The notes under the pieces are model-generated. The model was not told the origin of the DNA and made no database searches. It was given only the letters and a program-made list of their open reading frames with translations. Shown here one piece after another: positions 45,391 to 56,800 of a stretch of 64,000 bases of DNA. Source of the stretch: Arctopsyche grandis (taxonomy: Eukaryota > Arthropoda > Insecta > Trichoptera > Hydropsychidae); contig NC_135356.1 of NCBI RefSeq assembly GCF_051622035.1, positions 11,890,079 to 11,954,078 of the forward strand, in the 5' to 3' direction. Every line of letters begins with the position of its first letter. Position 1 is the stretch's first letter. A program made the position numbers and the translations under genes.

Positions 45391-46480
45391 CTGAGAGATT
45401 ATTATCTTTTATTACCCTTTCGTGAAAATTGTAGTCACATTTCGAAGATAATTTTTATTAGTTAAGTCTCTTTTTAAGATTCTCCATGTTAGAAAACCGG
45501 TGTTTCTAGCTGTCCTTCGCCAACAAGGAATTATCCTATGTGTTCTTTGGCAATTTCTCGGTTGACGTCTCCTCTCTTTTCGTTCGTTTACTATATTCTA
45601 AATGATAATTGGTGATTAATTTTAATAAACGTTTATATTTTTCCACATTGCCTGACGAGGGTATACACATTTGAAGTACCGCCATCCCAAAGATCTGCTT
45701 CTACAGCGTGGGCAGAGTTCTGCTGTTAAATTTATGGCGAATGCAAAGAGCTTCAATAACTTTTTTAATATAATTTCTGAGCGTTTCGCTAGTGCATCCG
45801 GAGCCGGGTTTTAAGTCATTACCCGGCCGGGTCGAGCCGAGTCCAGAAATCCTAGCAGTTATCTCTCAGGTCTGTCAGCGCCCAATAACTGGAGATTCGC
45901 AAATCATTTTTGTGTTTGGTAATATTTCACATTTTCCAAAATACTAAAACTTGTATCAACGATTTATTTTTAACAAGTTATATTCGTTGATAGAGTCGTC
46001 GATATTTGAAATTGATGTTTTTGTGCCACGAATTGCATTCAGGAGTCGGATTTCTTTCATTGCCGAATAGGTGAATGATTTCGTGCATTGACTCTTCTGA
46101 GAGATTATTATCTTTTATTACCCTATTGTGTAAATTTTTGTCACATTTCGAGGATAATTTTTATTAGTTAAGTCTCTTTTTAAGGTTCTCCATGTTAGAA
46201 AACCGGTGTTTCTAGCTGTCCTTCGCCAACGAGGAATTCTCCTATGTGTTCTTTAGCAATTTCTCGGTTGACGTCTCCTCTCTTTTCGTTCGTTTTTTAT
46301 ATTCTAATTGATAATTTGGTGATTATTTTTGATAATCGTATATATTTTTCCACATTGCCTGACGATGGTATACACATTTGAAGTACCGCCATCCCAAAGG
46401 TGCTATGTTTTCATTTCTTTCTTAGTCTGAGGCTCTTAGGCAGAGTTCTGCTGTTAAATTTGTGGCGAATGTATGGAAAG
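45391..46480. repeat. Internal direct subrepeats of the 5-kb unit
   Basis: The segment from 45391 (ctgagagattattatctttt) through about 45745 recurs from 46097 with a few per cent differences. Shared landmarks are gaaaaccggtgtttctagct, tcggttgacgtctcctctct and ttgaagtaccgccatcccaa. Shorter pieces of the same sequence are at 49965-50100 and 52066-52290, outside the unit, so this subrepeat is an older dispersed family. Confidence 0.85.
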
Positions 46481-46978
46481 ACATGCCATCTTTCTCATTT
46501 TATTGTCATAAGACATCCTTCTTATGATATTGTAGAATTTATTGAGGACACGTGATGTAATTTCAATACACACACCTTTTTGTCCTTTTGTAATTTTGAT
46601 GAACGCTGTTCTAGTTACATATGTGCAGACGTTTTCGATTGCTTCCAATCCCGGAAGGTTACTTCAGCACCGGGATTGCGGTGCTGGGAATTTCCGATCC
46701 CGGGATCCCGGTGCTAGCACCGGGATTTGAAATGTATAAGAAAAAAAAGTTCAATTGCATGTTTTCATATCTCATAAACGTTCAATTGCGATTTGCAAAC
46801 TCTCCCGATGTTTCACGCAAAATATACACCCATGTTGGCGTACTAATTTTGGGATTTTGGCTACATTATTTAAATTTTCGGTTCGCATCCATAAATTTCT
46901 AAGATTAAATAAAACACATCCGAAAATTTTATAAAGTAAAAAACATCGCTTCATTGATTCGTTTTTTACATATAGTAA

Positions 46979-47270
46979 TCTATGTATTTGAGGAATATAA
47001 GAAGGATAAAAAACAAAATTCGATAATCGAACATACATATGTATGTATGTACTTACACGTTCACACATACCGGCAATGAGCATTTTCAATACAAATTGAA
47101 CACAAATGTAGGACAACTTACACAAGACAAAAGTTCTACTTCCGGCTTACGAATTCCGACCAAAAAAGAATACAAATATAAATTTTCATCTAAATATGTT
47201 CAGGGCGTTGAAATAATCGTTTTCACAACATTTTTGTCTTTTCGGTTACGAATTTTGTGATTCATAACCG
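46979..47270 (+). mobile_element. Deleted fragment of the 37846 element inside the 5-kb unit
   Basis: It matches the left part of the element at 37846 from tctatgtatttgaggaatat on, with one ctacttccggcttacgaatt word instead of six, and no right end. Copied at 57208-57499 in the second unit. A short gatttgattttt tandem follows at 47272-47310. Confidence 0.7.
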
Positions 47271-47881
47271 GAATGATTTTTGATTTGATTTTTGATTTGA
47301 TTTTTGATGAAAAAAAATCACGAAGTGATTATTTTCACTCAACCATGTGTCTCAAAGTTAATTTTTTTCTTCATGGCTCTATAGTATTCTGATTTCTAAC
47401 TGGCATCTTCAGACGATCTCTTCTGATATAAATATTGCATCTATTAAATTATAATAGAATCGTAATTCCGATCAACGGAATTGATAATTTATTAATAATT
47501 AAAATATTTAATTTTTTTGAATTAAAAATTCATCCGATCGCAATCATAATCATAATCTGTTAAGATGTATGCGGGATGCTTTGGATGTTTGAGACCGAAA
47601 GCAGATTGAGTCTTAAATAAAAACTAAGGAATGATTGGTTGTTTTATGATATCCTCAGACAGCAACCTCCTGACGCCAATCCTCAGGAATTTTCTCCTGC
47701 GGTTCCCAAGTGTTCTATCTCTGGATACTGTTTACTTTATCTACACACAGTATGTAGTAACAACAATATTCTGAAACAACTGGTTTCATGACTTTTTCGT
47801 TGAAATTTCGAAAACTCCGATTTTCCGCACGAAGTCCACTCCTAGCAGGACTTCGTCATGGATATCGGCCACGGCGAAATT

Positions 47882-48082
47882 TCACTTGATTATGATTATG
47901 ATTTGCTCATGCACTTGATCTTGACCTCTGCACCGGTGTCGAAAAATCTCTGCACCGGTGTCGACAACCATTTGACACGGTATGTCACCAATCGTTGCCC
48001 GCCAATGTAAGCTCGCTGGGTGGTCCTCTCTCGCCTTTGAATGCCGCCAAATGCAATGCATGGCACATGGCATTCTGTCCAT
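47882..48082 (-). pseudogene. LTR-retrotransposon gag-end/protease fragment
   Basis: The minus strand encodes RATIGDIPCQMVVDTGAEIF. VVDTGA is the active-site signature of retrotransposon aspartic proteases, preceded by CAMHCIWRHSKARE, a decayed zinc-knuckle region. The frame ends soon after. It lies 100 bases downstream (minus strand) of the LTR at 48183-48498, so much of gag is deleted. The copy at 58111-58311 is the same. Ty3/gypsy-type is likely but not proven. Confidence 0.65.
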
Positions 48083-48182
48083 GGCACGAAGTAGCTCAGC
48101 TGTCGTCAGATCTCTTCGGTCGCCGACTATTTCTATTTCTTCGTTGCTCTGCTCATCTCCGATTCCACTTGACTGACACCAA

Positions 48183-48498
48183 TGTTGCGTGGACGTGAGG
48201 TGGGGGCTTCCAGAATCGGAGAGAAAGACGCAGGAAGTTGTAGTAGCGGTTTATTGGTCTGCTCTCGTTGGCGCTCCAGGTCGGAATGCTTTCCAGACCG
48301 AGAGCGCCCCATATTTATACCCGTTGGGCACAATACACATACATGTAAACTATTGGTCGATGAGTGGGGCGATCCCATTGGCCGTTACATACGGCTTATT
48401 CATTAGGCGAGGACATTTTGGCGCGAGCGAGAGATCAGGTGATCAGCGCTCGTAAGCCATTGGTCCACGAGCACCACCCACCTAATCTCTACGTTACA
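48183..48498 (-). mobile_element. LTR of a retrotransposon, with primer-binding-like site
   Basis: On the minus strand it starts TGTAACGTAGAG and ends CACGCAACA, 316 bp. It has a TATA box (gggtataaatatgg, near 48310) and an AATAAA signal (near 48250) in the expected order. It is followed by ttggtgtcagtcaag (48168-48182), the position and style of a primer-binding site. Repeated at 58412-58727 in unit 2. A shortened plus-strand relative is at 52771-52930. Confidence 0.75.
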
Positions 48499-48622
48499 TT
48501 ATCAATAATAATTTCAGGTTCGTTGTCAAAATCATATAAAGAGTTATTACTTGGGAATTGATTATTATCGATTCATTCATTTTCAGAATCAGTAGAGCTG
48601 CGGAATTATTAATAATTAAAAA

Positions 48623-50290
48623 TATATTTAATTTTTTTGAAAAAAAAAAAAACTCATGCGATCGCAATCATAATCACAATCTGTTAAGATCTATGCGGGA
48701 TGCTTTGGATAATGTAATACATACAAGACGGTTTTTTTTTTTAAACCAGTGTGATCAGATCAATTTACAAACCTCATTTACGTTTCACTTACGATTCCAA
48801 TTCTGGAAAAAATTTGCCTCTTATCAGATCGTTTTCATACTTTGACACATTACTCATTTTGGTCATCAATTTAAGTAAATGGATCCTCCGCCATTACGAT
48901 AGAGATAAAATATCGTTTAAGACGCGTTTGAAGTTTGCAAATTTGAAATCTTGGTGACGTCTATGTAGTCTTTAGTTTTATACATAGATGGCGGTAGTAA
49001 GATAAAATTATTGGTATTTTTATTCAAAATAATAATTTTGATTATATGTATATTCAAATTTTTTATTATAATGTGGGTTTCGAGGGAACCAGGTTGTTCC
49101 TCCTCCACCAGTCATGACTGAATGACTGGAAGTCCTCCTATTTTTTGAGCTTCTGGTTTTACTTCGCCGTCGGTCCCGATTACCGTGGCGTTGTTCTTTA
49201 TCGAATATGACATTGGCGCCCGCTTCTGTGAGTCAGGACCGAATGACTGAGTGACAGCTCCAATGTCTCTTTGGGGTCGCCTCATCACTCCCCACCTTTC
49301 GTCTTGGTGACACATGATCGCGGCTTTAAGTTGCCCGTGGAACCTCTACCATCCCATTTGCTCCAGTCAACCTATTTAAATTTTTAAATAGTGTTCTCCA
49401 ATTGTCGTCCTTGGTCGGCTAGTTTTGACGGCTAACAGTTAATTTTGCTAGTGCATAACGGTAAAAATATAATGGTAAAAATAACACTTTTTTCTACATG
49501 TTTCGCCCGATGTTTGCGGGATGCTTTGGATAATTTTGTACATACATGACGGTTTTGCGCTCTTTTTTGTTTTTTAAAACCAGTCTGATCAGATCCTTTT
49601 TTTGATTATACATATGTATAATCAAATTTTTTAATATAATGTGGGTTTTGTGGGAACGACCGACATTATATGCGCAAGCGTTGGCCATGAGGCGCGTATT
49701 TTTGACCAATAAATCATATACATATCCATGAGTATTTTTGAATTTTTTCGCGTTCGATTCATTAGGATATCCTTGTGGAATACAATAAATTTCAGATATA
49801 TACTATTACTAGTAAGCAAATAGTTGAAAAACAACAATTTTGGGGTTGAGGAAAATTTTTTCGAATCAATAAGGATTTACATATATTTAATATACATATA
49901 ATATAAAATAATAATATTTAATATATAATATACAAGAAATAATTAAAATAAAGTACTTACCGTTGCCTGACGATGGTATACACATTTGAAGTACCGCCAT
50001 CCCAAAGGTCTGCTTCTACAGCGTGGGCAGAGTTCTGCTGTTAAATTTATGGCGAATGCAAAGAGCTTCAATAACTTTTTTAATATAATTTCTAAATGTC
50101 GGTGTGACTGCAATATTAAAGCATGTGCTACGCGAATGTACTTCTGACAAATTGTTTACCGTAAGTTTGTTTTGTGACAATCTGCCCAGTACGCGGCTTT
50201 TTTTCCATTGACAGATTTTGCAATACTTTTATTATCTATCTACCGCCACCCACATAATCTCAACGTTAAAGTACTCTTTATTTTAAATTT
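48623..50290. repeat. Mosaic of unit-related fragments between copies 1 and 2
   Basis: This holds pieces related to the 5-kb unit in changed order: a gcgggatgctttggataat / ccagt(g/c)tgatcagatc module at 48690-48780 and 49510-49590 (also 52620-52700), and a subrepeat piece at 49965-50100. The GC-richer stretch 49080-49340 has a 67-codon minus-strand frame without a recognisable motif. No intact gene. Confidence 0.55.
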
Positions 50291-50294
50291 AAAA

Positions 50295-50560
50295 AGCTTC
50301 AGACATTTTCGATAGGCTTTAGGTCTGGTGATTTGCCTGGCCAAGGAAGTAACCGGATATTATGGAAGGCCAGGAAGTTTTTTACTTTCGTTTTTATGTA
50401 CCAAGGTGCATTATTTTGCATAAAATGGTATGCTGTACCTGCAGTCGTAATGTCTACTATTGAAGGCAAAAACACATTTTGCAGAGCAATCAGGTACTGA
50501 TCCTGATGCATAGTCCCTTTGACAAAAAAGGGGACCTGGGTCAGCTGAGCTTATGGATGT
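50295..50560 (-). pseudogene. Tc1-like transposase C-terminal fragment
   Basis: The minus strand reads DQYLIALQN, then YHFMQNNAPWYIKTKVKNFL and LLPWPGKSPDLKPIENV, the typical C-terminal DDE region of Tc1 transposases. The catalytic Asp of FMQDNAP is Asn, as in the fragment at 43260. N-terminal parts are missing. Its right neighbour contains agtccctttgacaaaaaagg, repeated at 50988. Confidence 0.8.
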
Positions 50561-50679
50561 ACAAATCGTAATTTTTGTTATTTTTACGATACAATCGTCT
50601 TAGAATGCTTCTTTGGCCCTTCTGCGAATAAATTCTTTATCTGAGTCAATAAAGCTAGATGCATTATTTTATATGTATT

Positions 50680-50985
50680 ACTTTTTTGTGTTTCCGAAGG
50701 TTTGAATTTTTATTAAACGACTTTAACCCTTTGTGGCCCAACCTCTTTTTTTTTTTTTCTCTGGTAACGCTAAAATCGAAGTGGTGTCGAAATCGAACCA
50801 CTGGGACACTAGGGAAAAATATTGAAATTGTGGTCATTCCACGGCACCACTGGGACACAAAGGGTTAAGCAAATGTCACATTCGTATGGTTTTTATCCAA
50901 TGTGATTTGTTTTGTTTATCGTGAGGTCCTATTGTTGAGCAAACGACTTTAAACAAGTTTCACATTTATTTGATTTTTCCCTTTT
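50680..50985 (-). pseudogene. C2H2 zinc-finger fragment interrupted by a MITE
   Basis: The minus strand encodes KCETCLKSFAQQ, then KPYECDIC, then (across the MITE at 50727-50864) LKSFNKNSNLRKHKKVIHIK. These are two C2H2 fingers with the usual linker (KPYEC). Two stop codons and a lost first histidine in finger 1 show it is dead. The fragment lies between two copies of agtccctttgacaaaaaagg (50511 and 50988), so it arrived inside a sequence duplicated on both sides. Confidence 0.75.
50727..50864. mobile_element. piggyBac-type MITE
   Basis: 138 bp flanked by TTAA on both sides (50723-50726 and 50865-50868). The inverted ends are CCCTTTGTGGCCCA and, read inward from the right, CCCTTTGTGTCCCA. 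TTAA target and CCCTTTG ends are the piggyBac pattern. It split the zinc-finger fragment inside a TGC-TTA-AAG codon run; removing it restores the linker between the two halves. Confidence 0.88.
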
Positions 50986-51073
50986 GACAGTCCCTTTGAC
51001 AAAAAAGGGGCGAATGTATGGAAAGACATTCCATCCTTCTTATGATATTGAAAAATTTATTGAGGACATGAAA

Positions 51074-51271
51074 TTACATAATTTTTGCGCCACGCATTGC
51101 TGCACACAACCTCGTCGACAGATTTCGTGCTTCCCCTCGGGCCTTCTCGTAAAATTGATATACGGACGTCGAATTGCCGTAGCGTTTTGTGAGTTTCTCA
51201 ATTAGTAGCTGGTAGTCGTCCTGCCTACCTCCGAGGTACCTGACCCATCGTATGTCGGGATTCTCAGGCAA
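51074..51271 (-). pseudogene. Retrotransposon gag-like fragment
   Basis: The minus strand encodes PDIRWVRYLGGRQDDYQLLI and LTKRYGNSTSVYQFYEKARG. The pattern of a two-helix region with L..RYG and a later Y...... E is like the capsid-type domain of LTR-retrotransposon gag proteins. It has the same orientation as the LTR and protease pieces in the 5-kb units, so possibly one family. Assignment is tentative. Confidence 0.45.
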
Positions 51272-51399
51272 AATTTTACCGTGGCCGCACAGGTGATAAT
51301 AGTAATCCCATGGAAATGTCTAGTGGCCGCACCAAATTTAATCAAATAAATTAAAGTTACAAAAAAAATGGATCAATTTGTTCATAAAATAAAAGAAAT

Positions 51400-51560
51400 T
51401 TTAACATTTTGCAGTGGAAATTGCTCAATAGTCCTTTCTTCCAGTGCAAGCCGCATTGCTGCTTCTAAGTTTGCGTCTGTCAGCTGGTTTCTAAATTTTG
51501 TGCAATTACACTGAATGATCTTTCGCAATATACGGTAGTGGGAAATATAGATAATATTAA
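51400..51560 (-). pseudogene. hAT transposase C-terminal fragment
   Basis: The minus strand gives KFRNQLTDANLEAAMRLALE, preceded in another frame by CERSFSVI. Together they match the C-terminal dimerisation block of a hAT family (C.RSFS.......RN.LT...L..l). A frame shift separates them. 51561-52060 shows no other gene; a repeat terminus like that at 21427 occurs at 52003-52050. Confidence 0.55.
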
Positions 51561-52065
51561 TAAAACAATTGTTGCCAAATCTTTATATTGGTTTCATTGT
51601 CAACGTATATTTCCGACCAAAATTTTTGAACCGAAATATTATTAAAATGCAAATTAAGTACTTGATCGTGATTAATTTCTAATAATGCATATTTTACGTT
51701 AGCCCAGTTAATTAATCTCAAAACTGAAAATGATTTTAATCCATTTTGTAGTACTATGAAATTTTAATTTGTCATCATAATAAAAGGGGAAGATATAAAA
51801 GAAACAGTTTTAAAAAAATTGAATTCTTCGAACCTTATATCAAGTTCCAGATTCAGAGATTAAAGACACTATTATTTGAGTTGTGTCTGTCATCTTAATA
51901 TGTCATGGCATGTAGTCCGACCGATCTGTGAGGTGGATTATATGCCATCTCGCTTGCACCTAACATATTACGCGATACAACCATATATACAAAAATATAT
52001 CCAAACTTAGTAAAGATTGGCTAGTCTCCGCTCTGGTAACTCAAAAACGTGATTTTTTGTTGCTC

Positions 52066-52290
52066 AGTGTAATTGGTGATTAGTTTTAATAATCGTTTAT
52101 ATTTTTCCACATTGCCTGACGATGGTATACACATTTGAAGTACCGCCATCCCAAAGGTGTTATTTTTTCATTTCTTTCTTAGTCTGCCTCTACAGCGTGG
52201 GCAGCGTTCTGCTGTTAAATTTATGGCGAATCCAAAGAGCTTCAATAACTTTTTTAATATAATTTATGAGCATTTCGCCAGTGCACCCTA
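52066..52290. repeat. Dispersed piece of the subrepeat family
   Basis: Matches 45640-45780 and 46330-46460 (ccacattgcctgacgatggt, ttgaagtaccgccatcccaa, gcgtgggcagcgttctgctg). Followed to about 52500 by another unit-related piece (gtagaatttattgaggacac). Confidence 0.75.
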
Positions 52291-52770
52291 GCCGAAAAAT
52301 GACAATTTCTTTGATGTCTTTCTCTGTGTTATCGTATTGCTGGATCGATATTAATAATTTCATCAGTGGACATCCTTTTTATGATATTGTAGAATTTATT
52401 GAGGACACGTGATGTAATTTCAATACACTAACCTTTTTGTCCTTTTGTAATATTGATGAACGCTGTTCTAGTTATGTGCAGACGTTTTCGATGGCCACAT
52501 TTTAACACCCACACACAAAGTGTTTTTTAGTTCAAACCTATTTCACTTTTACAAAAGAATGCACAATTTTAATGTGAAAAAAAATCTTCATCCTGCATAC
52601 ATCACAATCTGTTAAGATGTATGCAGGACGCTTTGGATAATTTAGTACATACATGACGGTTTTGAGCTCATTTTTTGGTTTTTTAAACCAGTCTGATCAG
52701 ATCCTTCTTTTGAGCCGTCTCTGTTCTCTGAATAGGACAACACATTTGAAGGACACGTTTGTGCTACTAG

Positions 52771-52930
52771 TGTAACATAGAGATTAGGTGGGTGGCGCTC
52801 GTGGACCGATGGTTTACGAGCGCTAATCACCTGATCTCTCATTCGCGCCAAAATGTCATAAACGACTTCTAAAACAGTCCTGCGTCTTTCTCTCCGATTG
52901 TGGAAGCCCCCTCTTCACGTCCCCGCAACA
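52771..52930 (+). mobile_element. Shortened LTR, related to 48183-48498
   Basis: Starts tgtaacatagagattaggtg and ends tccccgcaaca, in plus orientation. The central part with the TATA box is deleted, so it is about half length. No target duplication is visible. 52931-53570 is unusually GC-rich for the region and contains LTR-like words (gatacggcttactcattcgg), but no readable gene. 53571-53803 is unassigned. Confidence 0.65.
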
Positions 52931-53803
52931 TTTCTACAACACCTTGATCAAGCACTGGTTCTTTAGCAGGGGGAAATTCTAATAGTAGATTGCACAAAGT
53001 GGACGATCCAAGGTTTCCTCACTTCTCACCAGACGTATACTGAAGCTGTACTTCCAGTATCGTCAGCCGATCAAGGCCGAGCTGATCGGGACTCGGTGAC
53101 GAGAACGTGGGCTACGTAAACACCAATGTTTACGCGGCGACCGTTGGCGAACAAGTCGTGTACGCTGACCAGGGTGGTCAGCACCAAAAAACATCGGCCA
53201 AATCGTGGGTCGTAAGGCCACGAAAGCCGACCATCAGACAAGTAGTCTGAACAAAGGGCACATGAGCACGCATCGGTATTCGGTCGAAGGGTTTCGATCA
53301 AAACACCCACGACTCCGAGGTCGACCAACGATGCAACATTTTGGCTAGAGAACCTATTGTGATGGCCGCGTCGAGAGGAAGGTGTTGGGGCGTGGAGTCG
53401 GGCAGCTGCAGCAGCTGGAGCAGCCTCGGCACGACTCCCTGCTGGATGAGGCTGGCCTTCTGCTGACGAGGGCTGCTGTCGATGAGTTAGGCGATCCTAT
53501 TGGCCGTTAGATACGGCTTACTCATTCGGCGAGGACATTTTGGCGCGAACGAACCTACACTATTATGTTCGTCGGCAATCACGCGGTCTTTGTTTCCTTT
53601 CTTTTCGGTCAATGACGTTCTGTCCTAACTGGTATCTTCTAATATAAATATTACATCTATTCAATTATATAATACTAGTGGCCATGTTTTATGATGTATT
53701 TATGAAGTGAATTATGATGAACGATGATATTTTTTCCCATCTATTAGTACACAATGAAATAAAATTGAGTTTGAAATGTTACAAGTTTTCGTCAATTTCT
53801 CAG

Positions 53804-56800
53804 AAAAATAATAATAAATCATCCATCGGATGGCTTGTAAATGTAACTGTTGGAAATTTCTTTTTCATTCCATAAGGATTTTCATGTGTTTAATATATTA
53901 TAATACAATTCAATACAACGACGATTTTATTGTATGTATGTAGGTTAAGGATTGCGGTAATTCTCTTTTTTTGTGGTGGTTCAATGTTATTCTTCTGTGT
54001 AATAGATATTGTATTTTACATTATGGGGATAGGGTGATTGAGACGAAGGTGTTGGTTATGCACAAAAATTTATTTACATACATATGTAAATAGGGTATTT
54101 TTCCCTGTGTGTATGTACCTACGTATGTTTTGAATTCTCGCTGTTTTCATCCTTGTATGGCAAGAAAATCCACTATTGTTTCTTCTCATCGGCCGTCTTC
54201 TTACAATAATTTAAATCAACTGACAGGCGCGATTTTTAAAACATACATCTGAGTCAATAGAGAAAGTTAAAGAAGTTTCCAAACTATTTTTACAACACCT
54301 ATGGGCTATGTATATGTATAACATGAAAACAACTCTTGCAATATTTTCCGTAAGTATGATTCCTGGGTTCAGAATCCATTATTCGGGACAGCTAAACCAG
54401 TAGGCTTAAGCGCCTTAAAAATCTAATTAATTTAATTAGTGACTGATTTGAAACAAAAATACAAAGATCAGCCTTTAAATGATTTCTGGGTGAGTTGAGT
54501 TTGTCAGAAGAGTACCCCAATTTTTTAAAACAAGCCATTATTGTTTTACTTCCGTTTTCTACAACCTATGTATTTATGCGAAGCGCGATTTTCTTATTAT
54601 GCTGCAACGAAGTCAAAGTGCAGGGACAGGCTCGACAGCATACCAGATATTATGTAGAATACAACCTACCAATATTGTGTCTGATATCAAGAAGATATGC
54701 AATTCAAGGACTTACATATATCATCAAAGTCATTAAGTGCTTTATTTATTCATATTTTTATGTTTAGAGGTATTTTTCTAATAGTTTTGATATATCTTCG
54801 ACATATTAAAAATACTAATATCTATTTTTAATTTATCATAGGGCTCTACATTATCGTTCCAGGGCCTGGGATTCTTCTATATATCTACCTAGATATTTAC
54901 ATATGTTCATACATAATCGAAATATGATGACTACAGGTAGGATAGTCACAGTGCTATTCATTGTTCGGCAAACCTTAAACAATGCATTTACAACCTTTGA
55001 ACAATACACGGCCCCCTCAGGCTCCGGTGACTAATGATGACTGTTACGTTCGTCCCTGGTCTAGCCTACTCGTGGTATTTTGCGACAGTGTCTTTTTTCA
55101 GTCATGGCGGCAGTTTCTTGTGTTTGATTATACGTCACACTTCCCAAAATATGTTTATACCATTTTTTAGATCCTGAGACAATATATATTGTCGCCAGAA
55201 TCCTGGTGCTTAGCCAACCAAAATACTGTCGATTATTATCGGATCTAGATCCTGAGACAATCTGTCATTGTCATGGCGGTAGATATTAGGGTTTCTGAAA
55301 ATCCGGGTTTTCAAAACCCGACGTATCCGGGTCCACAATTTTGAAAACCCGGTGGATTCGGGTCCCAAATTAAAATCAAAAATTTCCAAATTTTGAATTC
55401 TTGTTTCATTATACGATTCTGGAAAAAAATTATAGAAGGAGGTAAAAAACATATAATAAAGAAATACAAATATATTACAGTATATCAGTATATAAAAATA
55501 ATATATGGGTGAAATTCTAAATTTAGCGAAATTTCAGTACGCCGTATTGTTTACGTCTGCATTCCACTATTCGTAGATTTCTCTGAAGCTAATGCTGGGG
55601 AGGGAGATTATTATCTTTTCTGAGAGATTATTATCTTTTATTACCCTTTCGTGAAAATTGTAGTCACATTTCGAAGATAATTTTTATTAGTTAAGTCTCT
55701 TTTTAAGATTCTCCATGTTAGAAAACCGGTGTTTCTAGCTGTCCTTCGCCAACAAGGAATTATCCTATGTGTTCTTTGGCAATTTCTCGGTTGACGTCTC
55801 CTCTCTTTTCGTTCGTTTACTATATTCTAAATGATAATTGGTGATTAATTTTAATAAACGTTTATATTTTTCCACATTGCCTGACGAGGGTATACACATT
55901 TGAAGTACCGCCATCCCAAAGATCTGCTTCTACAGCGTGGGCAGAGTTCTGCTGTTAAATTTATGGCGAATGCAAAGAGCTTCAATAACTTTTTTAATAT
56001 AATTTCTGAGCGTTTCGCTAGTGCATCCGGAGCCGGGTTTTAAGTCATTACCCGGCCGGGTCGAGCCGAGTCCAGAAATCCTAGCAGTTATCTCTCAGGT
56101 CTGTCAGCGCCCAATAACTGGAGATTCGCAAATCATTTTTGTGTTTGGTAATATTTCACATTTTCCAAAATACTAAAACTTGTATCAACGATTTATTTTT
56201 AACAAGTTATATTCGTTGATAGAGTCGTCGATATTTGAAATTGATGTTTTTGTGCCACGAATTGCATTCAGGAGTCGGATTTCTTTCATTGCCGAATAGG
56301 TGAATGATTTCGTGCATTGACTCTTCTGAGAGATTATTATCTTTTATTACCCTATTGTGTAAATTTTTGTCACATTTCGAGGATAATTTTTATTAGTTAA
56401 GTCTCTTTTTAAGGTTCTCCATGTTAGAAAACCGGTGTTTCTAGCTGTCCTTCGCCAACGAGGAATTCTCCTATGTGTTCTTTAGCAATTTCTCGGTTGA
56501 CGTCTCCTCTCTTTTCGTTCGTTTTTTATATTCTAATTGATAATTTGGTGATTATTTTTGATAATCGTATATATTTTTCCACATTGCCTGACGATGGTAT
56601 ACACATTTGAAGTACCGCCATCCCAAAGGTGCTATGTTTTCATTTCTTTCTTAGTCTGAGGCTCTTAGGCAGAGTTCTGCTGTTAAATTTGTGGCGAATG
56701 TATGGAAAGACATGCCATCTTTCTCATTTTATTGTCATAAGACATCCTTCTTATGATATTGTAGAATTTATTGAGGACACGTGATGTAATTTCAATACAC

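Larger units (their letters stand above)
43680..48622. repeat. 5-kb repeat unit, copy 1
   Basis: 4943 bases that recur at 53909-58851 with a constant offset of 10229 from end to end, so no net insertion or deletion separates them; every open frame compared is the same. A third, slightly diverged copy starts at 58953. The unit is a mosaic of transposon debris: an M1 MITE (44703), a pair of 355-bp subrepeats (45391 and 46097), a fragment of the 37846 element (46979) and part of an LTR retrotransposon (47882-48498). Small open frames within it show no family motif apart from the protease piece. Confidence 0.95.

Noticed and set aside
48133-48455. Overlapping 74-88 codon frames in the GC-rich LTR
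   Set aside because: They lie across the LTR on both strands; the LTR features (TATA, AATAAA, ends) explain the sequence.
44266-48561. Many small open frames repeated exactly in copies 1, 2 and 3 as conserved genes
   Set aside because: Their identity comes from the recent DNA duplication; non-coding sequence between them is equally conserved and one start codon is lost in copy 3.
49112-49315. 67-codon minus-strand frame as a retrotransposon protein
   Set aside because: No gag, protease or RT motif could be identified.
53071-53328. 85-codon minus-strand frame in GC-rich DNA
   Set aside because: No recognisable motif; flanked by LTR pieces. Could be retroelement debris, but I cannot support a call.
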